Source of the DNA: Candidatus Nitrosopelagicus sp.
GTDB lineage: Archaea > Thermoproteota > Nitrososphaeria > Nitrososphaerales > Nitrosopumilaceae
Assembly (NCBI GenBank): GCA_022450565.1
Contig: JAKUOP010000013.1
Span: forward strand, 1-33,662
Direction of reading: 5' to 3'
Length of the DNA: 33,662 nucleotides
The notes under the pieces are model-generated. The model ran no database searches. It was not told where the DNA came from and saw only the letters and a program-made list of their open reading frames with translations. The position numbers and the translations under genes are program-made. Of this stretch, positions 1 to 7,497 are shown in pieces; the stretch's first letter is position 1; the number at the start of each line of letters is the position of its first letter.

Positions 1-696
1 ATCAATTATTTCATCAACAACTGCATCTCTTTCTTTTCCAAAAGGAAGCCATAATGGATCACCTTTCATGAATGGTGTATGAAATTGAATTCCAATTTTA
101 TTTGAATATTCTCGCCAGTCCTCAATTACTTTTCTAATTGTTTTATAATTTCTAGAGTTAACTGTCATAGAAATCCAGATGTCTTTGTGTGCATTGGTAC
201 CATGTTTTCCGATATAATCAACCACATTTTTTCTTGTTTGAATCCAAGCGTCTTCACCACGAATACTATCATGAGTTTTCTGGTCTCCGTCAATTGAAAC
301 CCAGTAAAAATAAAGACCCTTAATTTTTTTAAGTGGATAGGTTCCATTAGTGACTACACATGCTCTCTTGGGAAATTCTTTTGCAAATAACTCTACCACA
401 TCAGGTCTCATCATTGGTTCACCACCTACAACTGTCACTGCAAAAACATGTTTCTTCTTGAATTTTTCTTCAATCACTTTTTTCCATTCTTCTACTGTGA
501 GTTCATCACTTTCTTTTCTATTTAACCACCAATAGCAATGCTCACAATGTAGATTACAAACATTAATGATGTCTGCGGAACCAAATATTGGACTACGTTT
601 TTTAAAAAATTTCCATCCAGCAAATTTTGTAAGTAGATGAAAGTACTGGGGTGTTTCTTCAATTATTTGGCCCAGACCTCTTCCCATAATTTCCAT
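1..696 (-). CDS. Radical SAM domain protein (3' end beyond the left edge)
   Basis: Reading leftwards from an ATG at 696 the frame stays open to the window edge (232 codons), so the C-terminus is missing. The radical SAM cluster motif CNLHCEHC gives Cys47, Cys51 and Cys54, which would hold a [4Fe-4S] cluster that cleaves SAM. The glycine-rich SAM-binding motif GGEPMM follows at about residues 91-96, and WVSIDG fits a later strand of the TIM barrel. Proteins with this layout include MoaA-, PqqE- and HpnH-like enzymes, but the substrate cannot be read from this part. A C-terminal SPASM domain, if present, would lie outside the window. A TATA-like element about 25 bases upstream suggests a leaderless mRNA. 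The fold is secure; the function is not. Confidence 0.85.
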   Translation of the reverse strand, partial: MEIMGRGLGQIIEETPQYFHLLTKFAGWKFFKKRSPIFGSADIINVCNLHCEHCYWWLNRKESDELTVEEWKKVIEEKFKKKHVFAVTVVGGEPMMRPDVVELFAKEFPKRACVVTNGTYPLKKIKGLYFYWVSIDGDQKTHDSIRGEDAWIQTRKNVVDYIGKHGTNAHKDIWISMTVNSRNYKTIRKVIEDWREYSNKIGIQFHTPFMKGDPLWLPFGKERDAVVDEIID

Positions 697-779
697 AGAT
701 TAACACCATTCTGGTAATATTTTAAAAATTATCTCTTACTCAAATAATGAAATTTATTACAAGTATGATTTGATATTTT
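697..779. promoter_or_regulatory. Divergent promoter region between radical SAM and amidotransferase genes
   Basis: This 83-base AT-rich spacer separates two divergent genes. On the minus strand a TTTTAAAAATTAT-like element around 716-730 lies 20-30 bases before the ATG at 696. On the plus strand AATTTATTAC at about 748-757 lies about 27 bases before the ATG at 780. Both distances suit archaeal TATA boxes driving leaderless or nearly leaderless mRNAs. No operator-like repeat is evident. Assigned by spacing only. Confidence 0.4.
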
Positions 780-1328
780 ATGTTACTAATTGTAGATAAT
801 GGATCTGTGTTCATTACAGAAATTTCTAATGCCATTTCTAAAAACCGTACAGAATATACCATTATTCCTTCTCAAACAATCACCAAATCAGATTTGAGCA
901 GATTTGATTCTTTTGTTCTATCTGGTAGACGGAGAAATGATCAAAAAATGAATGCAATTAATTCAGAAATCATTAATCATGCTCTCTCTGAAAATAAACC
1001 ACTACTTGGTATATGCTATGGGGCAGAAATTCTTGCATTGACTCTTGGTGGTACAATTCGTAAATCAGCTGATATAATCGAAGGCGTACATTCAGTAAAT
1101 GTCATAAAACAAAATCTACTTTTAGACAAAGATATTGAAGTATATCAAAGCCATAGCTATGAAATTGCAAAATTAGGCTCTCAACTAGAGAGCGTTGCAA
1201 GTTCTGATAATTGCCAACATGAAATAATTAAACATCAAAGATTACCAATATTTGGAACACAATTTCACCCTGAAATGAGTAAAGACGGTCAATTACTGAT
1301 TAAGTCTTTTTTGAAAATTATACATTGA
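780..1328 (+). CDS. Class I glutamine amidotransferase, diverged GMP synthase subunit A-like
   Basis: The 182-residue protein consists of a single class I glutamine amidotransferase domain, which releases ammonia from glutamine for a partner synthetase. The nucleophile is Cys79 in GICYGAE, and His163 and Glu165 in QFHPEMS complete the triad. Overall it resembles the stand-alone archaeal GMP synthase glutaminase subunit (GuaAa): it starts with LLIVDNGS and carries a SHSYE motif where GuaAa has SHKDE. Differences from the usual family pattern are GRRR in place of GGPD and GICYGAE in place of GICLGHQ. No ATP-pyrophosphatase subunit lies nearby in this window, so the partner is unknown. The fold and catalytic triad are secure; the role in GMP synthesis is uncertain. 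Confidence 0.8.
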   Translation: MLLIVDNGSVFITEISNAISKNRTEYTIIPSQTITKSDLSRFDSFVLSGRRRNDQKMNAINSEIINHALSENKPLLGICYGAEILALTLGGTIRKSADIIEGVHSVNVIKQNLLLDKDIEVYQSHSYEIAKLGSQLESVASSDNCQHEIIKHQRLPIFGTQFHPEMSKDGQLLIKSFLKIIH

Positions 1329-1354
1329 AATATGCAATTAATAGTTACAAAAAA

Positions 1355-1465
1355 ATGGTAAAAAAACTAGATTTGACAACAAACGAAAAGGGAGAGATCA
1401 CTTCACCAACATATGTTGAAATCGTTTCAAAAATTAATGAAATAATTGATAAGATCGAAAACTGA
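1355..1465 (+). CDS. Small ORF, 36 residues, unknown
   Basis: A short frame starts MVKKLDLTTNEKGE and ends KINEIIDKIEN. The C-terminal half, EIVSKINEIIDKIEN, has the heptad spacing of an amphipathic helix. The same frame is open upstream to a TTG at 1325 that overlaps the stop of the amidotransferase gene and would give 46 residues, so it could be translated by coupling. It ends 17 bases before the 3' end of the opposing tRNA-Gly gene. I recognise no family, and it may not be a gene. Confidence 0.35.
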   Translation: MVKKLDLTTNEKGEITSPTYVEIVSKINEIIDKIEN

Positions 1466-1482
1466 TTATAATTATTAAAAGA

Positions 1483-1557
1483 TGCGGAGTGCGGGATTTG
1501 AACACGCGACCTTCAGCTTGGGAAGCTGACGTCATAACCGAGCTAGACTAACTCCGC
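1483..1557 (-). tRNA. tRNA-Gly (anticodon CCC)
   Basis: The minus strand folds as a full cloverleaf. The acceptor stem pairs GCGGAGT with ACTCCGC, followed by discriminator A. The anticodon stem TCAGC/GCTGA encloses the loop TTCCCAA, which places CCC at 34-36. The T-loop is TTCAAAT. There is no intron and CCA is not encoded. TATATAAT near 1581-1589 lies about 27 bases upstream of the 5' end and is a credible promoter. Confidence 0.93.
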
Positions 1558-1609
1558 GCGTAACAGTTTTGCTGATCAGGATTATATACGTTAACCAATA
1601 ATATGATTT

Positions 1610-1783
1610 ATGGATGCAAAGTGTCCTGAATGTGATCTAGTAGCAGTTTTGAATGATGAGTGTACAGAAATTAAATGTCCACACTGTAACTTCAAGTCTA
1701 GTTATGATGATTACATTGAGATAATGAAAGACAAAGCAATCAATATGTCAGCTGATTATATTCCAGATAGACCAGGATTTTAA
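1610..1783 (+). CDS. Small zinc-ribbon protein, 57 residues
   Basis: The protein starts MDAKCPECDL. Two CxxC knuckles, Cys5/Cys8 and Cys23/Cys26 (KCPHCNF), form a classic zinc ribbon, followed by an acidic and aromatic tail (YDDYIEIMKDK) ending in DRPGF. An overlapping ATG at 1603 in another frame soon meets a stop, so 1610 is the start. It is shorter than LysW-type carriers and lacks their EDWGE C-terminus, so I do not call it LysW. Its TAA abuts, with no spacer, the stop codon of the opposing 40-residue zinc-ribbon gene. The function is unknown. Confidence 0.7.
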   Translation: MDAKCPECDLVAVLNDECTEIKCPHCNFKSSYDDYIEIMKDKAINMSADYIPDRPGF

Positions 1784-1906
1784 TTACCAAAAGTTTCCCT
1801 TATCAGAACAATCTAGATGAGAACCACATCTAGGACAAATTAAGTGGCACGTCTGAACATCCAGCATGGTCTCCTTACATCTTGGGCATTCAGTCTTATC
1901 TTTCAT
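1784..1906 (-). CDS. Small zinc-ribbon protein, 40 residues
   Basis: The frame reads MKDKTECPRCKET and later LICPRCGSHLDC, ending GNFW. The knuckles are Cys7/Cys10 and Cys24/Cys27, with extra cysteines at 20 and 33. CPRCG is the usual second knuckle of TFIIB- or rubredoxin-like ribbons. It is convergent with the 57-residue zinc-ribbon gene and the two stop codons are directly adjacent. The cysteine pattern is too regular for a chance frame, but no specific family is recognised. Confidence 0.6.
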   Translation of the reverse strand: MKDKTECPRCKETMLDVQTCHLICPRCGSHLDCSDKGNFW

Positions 1907-1996
1907 AATAGTTTGTTGACAAAATTACATTAAAGATTTTTTACTAAATTTTTTTGTCCAAAGGTTAATTAGTAGTCTGATTTTTTTTTAGATCGC

Positions 1997-2410
1997 TTGG
2001 CTAATTACAAACTAACTGTATCGGATAAAAATGGAAAATCTGTTTCCAAAGAAGTAAAGGAGGCTGACGCAAATCCATTACTTGGTCTAGAAATTCCTGC
2101 TGAAACTGACGCATCAATTGTAGGTCTATCTGGAAAAATTACAATAACTGGTGGCAGTGATAAATCAGGAGTACCTATGAGACCAGATGTTCATGGTCCA
2201 GCAAGAAAATATGTATTATTGTCCAAAGGCGTTGGTTTGAAAGATACAGAAAAAGGATTAAGAAAAAGAAAATTGGTTAGAGGAAATACTATTTCTGATG
2301 AGATTTATCAACTGAACTGCAAGTTTGACGGTGAATTAAAATCAGAAGAACCAAATGTAGAGACAGAAGAAGCACCAAAGAAAGAAGAAGCTAAGAAGGA
2401 AGACAAATAA
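1997..2410 (+). CDS. rps6e: 30S ribosomal protein S6e
   Basis: This small-subunit protein has 137 residues and begins at a TTG codon (ANYKLTVSDKNGKS). The conserved S6e core is present: GLSGKITITGGSDKSGVPMRPDV at about residues 43-65, followed by the basic GLRKRKLVRGNTISDEI segment. The last 25 residues are a charged Glu/Lys tail (EEAPKKEEAKKE), probably disordered. No ATG in the frame would keep the conserved N-terminus, which supports the TTG start. It stands directly upstream of aIF2 gamma, an arrangement common in archaea, and the two probably form a translation operon. Confidence 0.93.
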   Translation: MANYKLTVSDKNGKSVSKEVKEADANPLLGLEIPAETDASIVGLSGKITITGGSDKSGVPMRPDVHGPARKYVLLSKGVGLKDTEKGLRKRKLVRGNTISDEIYQLNCKFDGELKSEEPNVETEEAPKKEEAKKEDK

Positions 2411-2461
2411 AATTCTAAATTAAAGGCATACCTTAACATAGTACAATTTTGATTTTTAGTT

Positions 2462-3724
2462 ATGCATTGGAAAGATTCTCTTCCTGATTGGTATGTAAAA
2501 AAATATGGACACCAACCATGTGTAAATATCGGTACTGCAGGTCATGTCGATCATGGAAAAACATCACTTATCCAAGCATTAACTGGTAAATGGACAAGTG
2601 TTCATAGTCAAGAACTGAAAAGAGGAATTACAATTAGAGTTGGTTATTCTGATGCTGCATTTTACAAATGTTCCAAATGTGAATCCCCATCAAATTATTC
2701 TTCATCAACAGAATGTCCAAACTGTAAAGCCGAAACTGAATTAAGTAGAGTTGTTAGCTTTGTAGACAGTCCAGGCCATGAGAGTCTTATGGCAAATATG
2801 TTATCAGGTTCTGCATTAATGGATGGCGCTATATTACTAGTTGCAGCCAATGAAAAAGTTCCCCAACCTCAAAGCAAAGAACATCTTTTAGCCCTTCAGA
2901 CACTTGGTATAACCCAAATTGTTGTTGTTCAAAATAAAGTTGATCTAATTAGTTACAAAGAAGCACTAACAAACTATACTGATATTACAAAATTTACTAA
3001 AGGAACAAACGCATCTAAATCCCCAATTGTACCTGTATCAGCTCAGTCAGGTCTTAACCTTGATGCATTAATTTCTACAATAGAAAATAATATTGAAACA
3101 CCTGAAAGAGATGAATCTAAAAATTCTGTGTTGCATGTTTTACGCTCATTTGATATCAATAAACCTGGAAGTGTGATTCAAGAAATGAAAGGCGGGGTGA
3201 TTGGTGGAAGTCTAACACAGGGAATCTTTAACATTGGGGACGAAATAGAAATCAAACCTGGTTTGAATAATGACAAAAAGCAGAACTATGAACCAATCTA
3301 TACCGAAATTGTCTCCTTAGGTACTGGTGCAGGTACAGTAGATTCTGTAAAGCCGGGTGGTTTGGTCGCCATAGGAACAAAACTAGATCCTACACTAACA
3401 AGAGGCGACTCGTTACTTGGCTCAGTTGTAGGAAAACCAGACTCGCTACCTGATAACTCTAACAATGCAAAATTAGAAGTAAGTTTGTTTGATTCAGCAG
3501 TTGGTTCAGCTAATGAAGAAAAGATAACTCCTATCAAAGCAGGAGAAAATCTCCGAGTAAATATAGGAACTGCGCCAATTCTTGGTAAAGTTACTAATGT
3601 AAAATCTGAGAATATTGAATTGTCTTTTAAAAGACCAGTATGCCTTTTTGAAAAAAGCAACGTTGCTATTAGCAGAAGAATCTCTGATAGATGGCGATTA
3701 ATTGGTGCAGGAATAGTTGGTTAA
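2462..3724 (+). CDS. eif2g: Translation initiation factor aIF2 subunit gamma
   Basis: This is the GTPase subunit of aIF2, which brings initiator Met-tRNA to the small ribosomal subunit. The 420 residues match the usual length. GTPase motifs appear in order: G1 AGHVDHGKT at 26-34, G3 DSPGH at 102-106, G4 NKVD at 158-161 and G5 SAQSG at 193-197. A zinc knuckle (Cys70, Cys73, Cys85, Cys88) sits in the G domain, as is characteristic of gamma. Two beta-barrel domains follow. Its last 8 bases overlap the TTG start of the PIN-domain gene. The alpha subunit is encoded on the opposite strand at 4703-5506; beta is not in the window. Confidence 0.97.
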   Translation: MHWKDSLPDWYVKKYGHQPCVNIGTAGHVDHGKTSLIQALTGKWTSVHSQELKRGITIRVGYSDAAFYKCSKCESPSNYSSSTECPNCKAETELSRVVSFVDSPGHESLMANMLSGSALMDGAILLVAANEKVPQPQSKEHLLALQTLGITQIVVVQNKVDLISYKEALTNYTDITKFTKGTNASKSPIVPVSAQSGLNLDALISTIENNIETPERDESKNSVLHVLRSFDINKPGSVIQEMKGGVIGGSLTQGIFNIGDEIEIKPGLNNDKKQNYEPIYTEIVSLGTGAGTVDSVKPGGLVAIGTKLDPTLTRGDSLLGSVVGKPDSLPDNSNNAKLEVSLFDSAVGSANEEKITPIKAGENLRVNIGTAPILGKVTNVKSENIELSFKRPVCLFEKSNVAISRRISDRWRLIGAGIVG

Positions 3725-4085
3725 AGTAATTAGTGATACAAGTTTTTTGATGCTTTTAGCCTCTAATAAAATTAAGAATATCAATGACCTAGATGTTGAA
3801 ATTGGTCATCTAGAGTTTATAGTTCCTGAAATAGTTGTTCAAGAGTTAAACCATCTATGTAATGATGAATCAAAGCGAAAGATTGCACTTCAAACATTAG
3901 AACTGACAAAATCATTTGAAACTAACTCAATTTCTGGTAAAACTGCTGATGATGGTATATTGAATTTTGTAAAAGAAAATGGTGGAATAGTAGCAACAGT
4001 GGATAGAGAACTAAAAAGTAAGATCAAAAAAGTCGGAGGTTCTGTTTTATCAATACATAATGATAAGATCGTTCTTGAAAACTAG
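3717..4085 (+). CDS. PIN-domain nuclease, FCF1/VapC-like
   Basis: The protein has 122 residues and starts at a TTG inside the end of the aIF2 gamma gene, implying translational coupling. The PIN acidic set that binds divalent metal is visible: Asp7 in ISDTSFL, Glu43 in VVQEL, Asp78/Asp79 in TADDG and Asp96 in TVDREL. PIN domains cut single-stranded or structured RNA. A PIN gene directly after aIF2 gamma is a conserved archaeal arrangement and is usually taken as an FCF1-like ribosome-biogenesis or RNA-processing nuclease. There is no adjacent antitoxin gene, which argues against a VapBC toxin. The substrate is inferred from context only. Confidence 0.85.
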   Translation: MVKVISDTSFLMLLASNKIKNINDLDVEIGHLEFIVPEIVVQELNHLCNDESKRKIALQTLELTKSFETNSISGKTADDGILNFVKENGGIVATVDRELKSKIKKVGGSVLSIHNDKIVLEN

Positions 4086-4121
4086 GAACCTTTATTTTTT
4101 AAAATAATTATTTGAAGATAC

Positions 4122-4541
4122 ATGTCTGAATTTTCTATAACCAGTTCTGATTTTGAAGAAGGAGGAGAAATTCCTAAAAAATTTGGTTACAAGTTCGAAA
4201 ATGAACAACCTGATATTTCATTCAATAATGTTCCAGATGGACACAAATCAACTGCATTAATCATGGATGATCCAGATGCAATGGGTGCTGTGGGAAAAGT
4301 ATGGATTCATTGGTTAGTTGTTAATAATAATGGTAGTCAGATCTATGGTAAAACAGATTTTGGTGAAAATCGTTACGGTGGACCTGCACCTCCTGATAAA
4401 CGTCATACATACATCTTCAAAGCATACGCACTAGATACAATGCCAGACCTAAAGGAAGGTTATTCTAAACAAGAATTAGAAGATGCAATGAAAGGTCATA
4501 TCATTGGAGAAGCAAAACTAACTGGAACTTTTGCTCCATAA
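4122..4541 (+). CDS. PEBP family protein (YbhB/YbcL, Raf-kinase-inhibitor-like)
   Basis: The 139-residue protein contains the signature elements of the phosphatidylethanolamine-binding protein family. These are MDDPDA at about 49-54, WIHWLVVN with His63, and GGPAPPDKRHTYIF at 86-99, which lines the anion-binding pocket. There is no signal peptide, so it is cytoplasmic. The prokaryotic members have no settled biochemical role. It sits between the two aIF2 subunit clusters, and its stop lies three bases from the stop of the opposing nop10 gene. Confidence 0.9.
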   Translation: MSEFSITSSDFEEGGEIPKKFGYKFENEQPDISFNNVPDGHKSTALIMDDPDAMGAVGKVWIHWLVVNNNGSQIYGKTDFGENRYGGPAPPDKRHTYIFKAYALDTMPDLKEGYSKQELEDAMKGHIIGEAKLTGTFAP

Positions 4542-4544
4542 AAT

Positions 4545-4700
4545 TTATTTATTTTTTTCAGCGATTCTGTATCTTAGATATTTGTCATCTGGAGAAAATT
4601 TTGCTGGATGAACACCATTAGTCTTCTCATCACACTCTTTACAAATGTCTTTGAGTGTGTATTTTTTACATTTTGAGCATTTTTTTAACTGGAATCTCAT
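4545..4700 (-). CDS. nop10: H/ACA ribonucleoprotein component Nop10
   Basis: The 51-residue protein reads MRFQLKKCSKCKKYTLKD, with a zinc ribbon at Cys8/Cys11 and Cys20/Cys23. The Nop10 hallmark HPAKFSPDDKY follows, then a basic C-terminal helix. Nop10 joins Cbf5, Gar1 and L7Ae in the H/ACA complex that makes pseudouridine in rRNA. Its ATG lies two bases after the stop of aIF2 alpha on the same strand. The aIF2 alpha-nop10 pair is a conserved archaeal operon, which strongly supports both the call and the start. Confidence 0.93.
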   Translation of the reverse strand: MRFQLKKCSKCKKYTLKDICKECDEKTNGVHPAKFSPDDKYLRYRIAEKNK

Positions 4701-4702
4701 TT

Positions 4703-5506
4703 CTATCCTTCACCGGTCTTTTTTGATTCTTCCCTTGTGAATTTGTATTCTCCACCTTGTTTTTTAGTATCTTTTTCAATTTTTTCGATAATTGGTTTTA
4801 GTATTTTTTCAGCAGTTTTGAAATCCTGTGCAATGATACTTAGTCTATATTTTGGTGCACCAATATAGGAAATCTCAATTTTAGAATCAGTGTTTTCCTT
4901 AATTATATTGAGTAGAATTTTTCTAATAACTTCAACACCATCAGATTTATTATTTGATAGTTCTAGAATGCCACGTATTTCGACCGTTGGTAATTTTATT
5001 TTTGAACTGATATCTTCAATTACAGTTTTAATTTCTTCTGAGATTTCTAATTTTTCTAATGATTCCTTATTTTTTGTGGCAATATCTACTATTGCATCAT
5101 AGACTGAATCATATTTTGATAAAAGTTGATCTTCAATTTCTTCAATTTGTTTTGTTGAAAGTTTAGCTTTTTCTTGAATGTTTTTTAAAATACCTTGTTC
5201 TTTTTCAAATCTTTTTACATCCAGCAGCTTTTTCTTTCTTTGATCTTTTGATATTTGCTTTAATGAAAGATCAATTTCTCCTCTATTCGCCTGAACTTTT
5301 TTTACTAGCAAGACTTTTTTTTCATTTTCCTTCACATATCTTGAAACTTTTCTTACCCATCCAGGTGCAATTTCTGAAACATGCAAAAAACCCTGAATTC
5401 CATTGTATTCATCTAATGTTACATAAGCACCGTGATCGCTAACCTTTGTTATTGTTGCAATTACTATTTCTCCCACTTCTGGTAATTCCTGTGTTTCAGT
5501 AGACAT
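4703..5506 (-). CDS. eif2a: Translation initiation factor aIF2 subunit alpha
   Basis: This 267-residue subunit of aIF2 works with gamma to hold initiator tRNA. Residues about 10-85 form an S1/OB RNA-binding domain (GEIVIATITKVSDHGAYVTL, GFLHVSEIAPGWV, GEIDLSLKQIS). A central helical domain follows, then an alpha-beta domain (KIEISYIGAPKYRLSI) that contacts gamma. The length is normal. It is followed immediately by nop10 and preceded 39 bases upstream by cobA on the same strand, so cobA may be co-transcribed with these translation genes. Confidence 0.96.
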   Translation of the reverse strand: MSTETQELPEVGEIVIATITKVSDHGAYVTLDEYNGIQGFLHVSEIAPGWVRKVSRYVKENEKKVLLVKKVQANRGEIDLSLKQISKDQRKKKLLDVKRFEKEQGILKNIQEKAKLSTKQIEEIEDQLLSKYDSVYDAIVDIATKNKESLEKLEISEEIKTVIEDISSKIKLPTVEIRGILELSNNKSDGVEVIRKILLNIIKENTDSKIEISYIGAPKYRLSIIAQDFKTAEKILKPIIEKIEKDTKKQGGEYKFTREESKKTGEG

Positions 5507-5545
5507 TTGTTCAAATAATCAAAGCAGGTAATTTAATGGTGATGG

Positions 5546-6079
5546 TTAGAAATCAATTCCCTTTTTTGCTTTTATACCAGACTTAAAGGGGTGTTTGATT
5601 TCTTTCATTTCTGTAACTAAATCTGCAAGATCTATTATCTCTTGTTTGGCATGATTACCAGTTAATACTAAATCCAAATCATCAGGTTTCATTTTTATTA
5701 ATTCAATTACCTGCTCAGTTCTTATCAGACCTAAATTAACAGCATAGTTAATTTCATCCAAAATTACTACATCAAATTTATCTGAATTGATTTTTTCCTT
5801 ACAGATTTTTATTGCTTCTTCTGCAATTTTTTCATGATCCTCACGTGGGCTTTTATCATCTATTATTCCAACAAAACCTTTACCTACAGCAGTTAATTCC
5901 AATTCAGGTTCCAATCTTTTTACCGAATCAAGTTCGCCATAGTGCCATGAGCCTTTGATAAATTGGATCATACAAACTTTATGGTTATAGCCTAATGCTC
6001 TTAATGCCAAACCTAATGCTGCAGTTGTTTTTCCTTTTCCACCACCAGTGTATACAATTACAAAGCCTTTTTCGGACAT
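5546..6079 (-). CDS. cobA: Cob(I)alamin adenosyltransferase (CobA/BtuR type)
   Basis: The enzyme transfers the adenosyl group of ATP to reduced cobalt in corrinoids, a late step towards adenosylcobalamin. The 177 residues match the CobA/BtuR family. The P-loop variant is TGGGKGKTTAA (residues 11-21), followed by ALGLALRALGY and MIQFIKGSWHYGE. The Walker B-like stretch DVVILDEINYAV and the TGNHAKQEI segment are also typical. It is divergent from cbiA across an 80-base spacer and lies upstream of aIF2 alpha on the same strand. Confidence 0.95.
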   Translation of the reverse strand: MSEKGFVIVYTGGGKGKTTAALGLALRALGYNHKVCMIQFIKGSWHYGELDSVKRLEPELELTAVGKGFVGIIDDKSPREDHEKIAEEAIKICKEKINSDKFDVVILDEINYAVNLGLIRTEQVIELIKMKPDDLDLVLTGNHAKQEIIDLADLVTEMKEIKHPFKSGIKAKKGIDF

Positions 6080-6159
6080 GAATTGAATATAATAGATTAT
6101 AACGATTGTAATAAAGCATATGAAATCAATTTAAATAAAAAACTAATCAAGTAATTGAA
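6080..6159. promoter_or_regulatory. Divergent promoter region, cobA and cbiA
   Basis: This 80-base AT-rich spacer holds the start regions of two cobalamin genes. For cbiA, TTTAAATAAA at about 6130-6139 lies 21-30 bases before the TTG at 6160, suggesting a leaderless mRNA. For cobA, AT-rich elements around 6093-6115 face the ATG at 6079. The spacer is too short to hold a cobalamin riboswitch, and I see no B12-box-like sequence. Confidence 0.4.
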
Positions 6160-7497
6160 TTGAGAATTCCAAGATTAGTAATTGCTGGTTCAACAAGTGG
6201 TGTTGGAAAAACTTCAATCACAAGTGCAATAATTTATGGATTGAAAAAAAGAGGATATACAGTACAGCCATTCAAGGTTGGGCCTGATTATATTGATCCG
6301 ACATATCTAACTTCCATTTCAAATAATGAAACAAAGAATCTAGATGTTTGGTTGATGGGAAAAAATGAACTAATCAAAAGTTTTGTTAAAGGCTCAACCT
6401 CTGATATTTCAATTATAGAAGGAGTAATGGGATATTATGATGGATTTGGCGGAAAAACAAACCATGCAAGCACTCATCATGTTGCAACTTTATTAAAATC
6501 TCCTACAATTTTGATTCTTGATGCAAGTAAAACATCTAGATCAATTGCAGCGACTGCGTTAGGATTTACAAAATTTCATAAAAATTCTAGAATTTCAGGC
6601 ATAATATTAAACAAAATTGGAAGTAAGAAACATGATACATTATGCCGTCATGCATTGGAGAATCTTAACATCCCTATAATAGGTTCAATTCCTAAAAACT
6701 CGGAAAATATTTTGGAATCAAGACATCTAGGATTAATTCCAATAACAGAACAAAAACAACTCCAGAAAAAAATCAAACAAACTGCAAAAGAAATATCAAA
6801 CTATCTCAGTTTTGAAAAAATTATTGAAATATCTGATAATGTAGAGCAATTACCAAAAATCAAGCCACAAAAAGTCAAGAAAGCAAAAACTTCAATTGCA
6901 ATAGCACTTGACAGTTCATTTAATTTCTATTATCATGATAACATAGATGCATTACGACGAGAAGGTGCAAAAATCAAGTTCTTTAGTCCAGTATCTGATA
7001 AAAAAATTCCTACCTGTGATTGTGTATACATAGGCGGTGGCTTTCCAGAGATTTTAGGTAAGAAATTAAGCCAAAATACTAGTATGAAAAAGTCTATCAA
7101 AGAAGCTGCAGAAGATGGTGTTTCGATATATGCAGAATGCGGTGGATTGATGTATCTTACAAATTCAATTACTCATCAAAATCAAAAATACAAAATGATA
7201 GGTTTGTTTGATGCGGAAACTGAAATGACGAAAAAAATGACGTTAAATTATACAGAGGGGAAAATAAACTCAAATTGTTTAATTTCTTCTCCAAGAAAAT
7301 TTCGTGCACATGAATTTCATTATTCAAAGATACATGGAATTGCAAAAGATGCAAGATTTCTTTACGATCTTAAGATTGGTGAGGGAATTTCATCAAAAAG
7401 AGATGGTCTTTCAGAGTATAATGTTGTTGCATCATATGGTCATCTTTACTTTGATAGTGCAAAATTTGCATCAAATATAATTAAAAATATCAGTTAG
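6160..7497 (+). CDS. cbiA: Cobyrinate a,c-diamide synthase
   Basis: The 445-residue enzyme amidates the a and c side chains of cobyrinate using glutamine and ATP. The N-terminal dethiobiotin-synthetase-like domain shows the modified P-loop GSTSGVGKTS and the family block FKVGPDYIDPTY. The C-terminal class I-like glutaminase domain has nucleophile Cys327 in AECGGLMYL and a late His428 in SYGHLYF. VGPDYIDP plus the length favour CbiA over CbiP. The start is TTG: the MRIPRLVIAG N-terminus is conserved and no upstream ATG exists in the frame. The final bases TTAG are shared with the stop of opposing cbiC. Confidence 0.95.
   Translation: MRIPRLVIAGSTSGVGKTSITSAIIYGLKKRGYTVQPFKVGPDYIDPTYLTSISNNETKNLDVWLMGKNELIKSFVKGSTSDISIIEGVMGYYDGFGGKTNHASTHHVATLLKSPTILILDASKTSRSIAATALGFTKFHKNSRISGIILNKIGSKKHDTLCRHALENLNIPIIGSIPKNSENILESRHLGLIPITEQKQLQKKIKQTAKEISNYLSFEKIIEISDNVEQLPKIKPQKVKKAKTSIAIALDSSFNFYYHDNIDALRREGAKIKFFSPVSDKKIPTCDCVYIGGGFPEILGKKLSQNTSMKKSIKEAAEDGVSIYAECGGLMYLTNSITHQNQKYKMIGLFDAETEMTKKMTLNYTEGKINSNCLISSPRKFRAHEFHYSKIHGIAKDARFLYDLKIGEGISSKRDGLSEYNVVASYGHLYFDSAKFASNIIKNIS

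Noticed and set aside
1910-1996. T-rich spacer with TTGACAAAA and TTTTTGTCCAA as a possible inverted repeat
   Set aside because: The arms match imperfectly and are A/T runs that arise easily in this sequence; it is more likely just the S6e promoter region.
3717-4085. PIN protein as a VapC toxin of a toxin-antitoxin pair
   Set aside because: There is no antitoxin-sized gene beside it, and coupling to aIF2 gamma is a conserved archaeal arrangement of an RNA-processing PIN protein.
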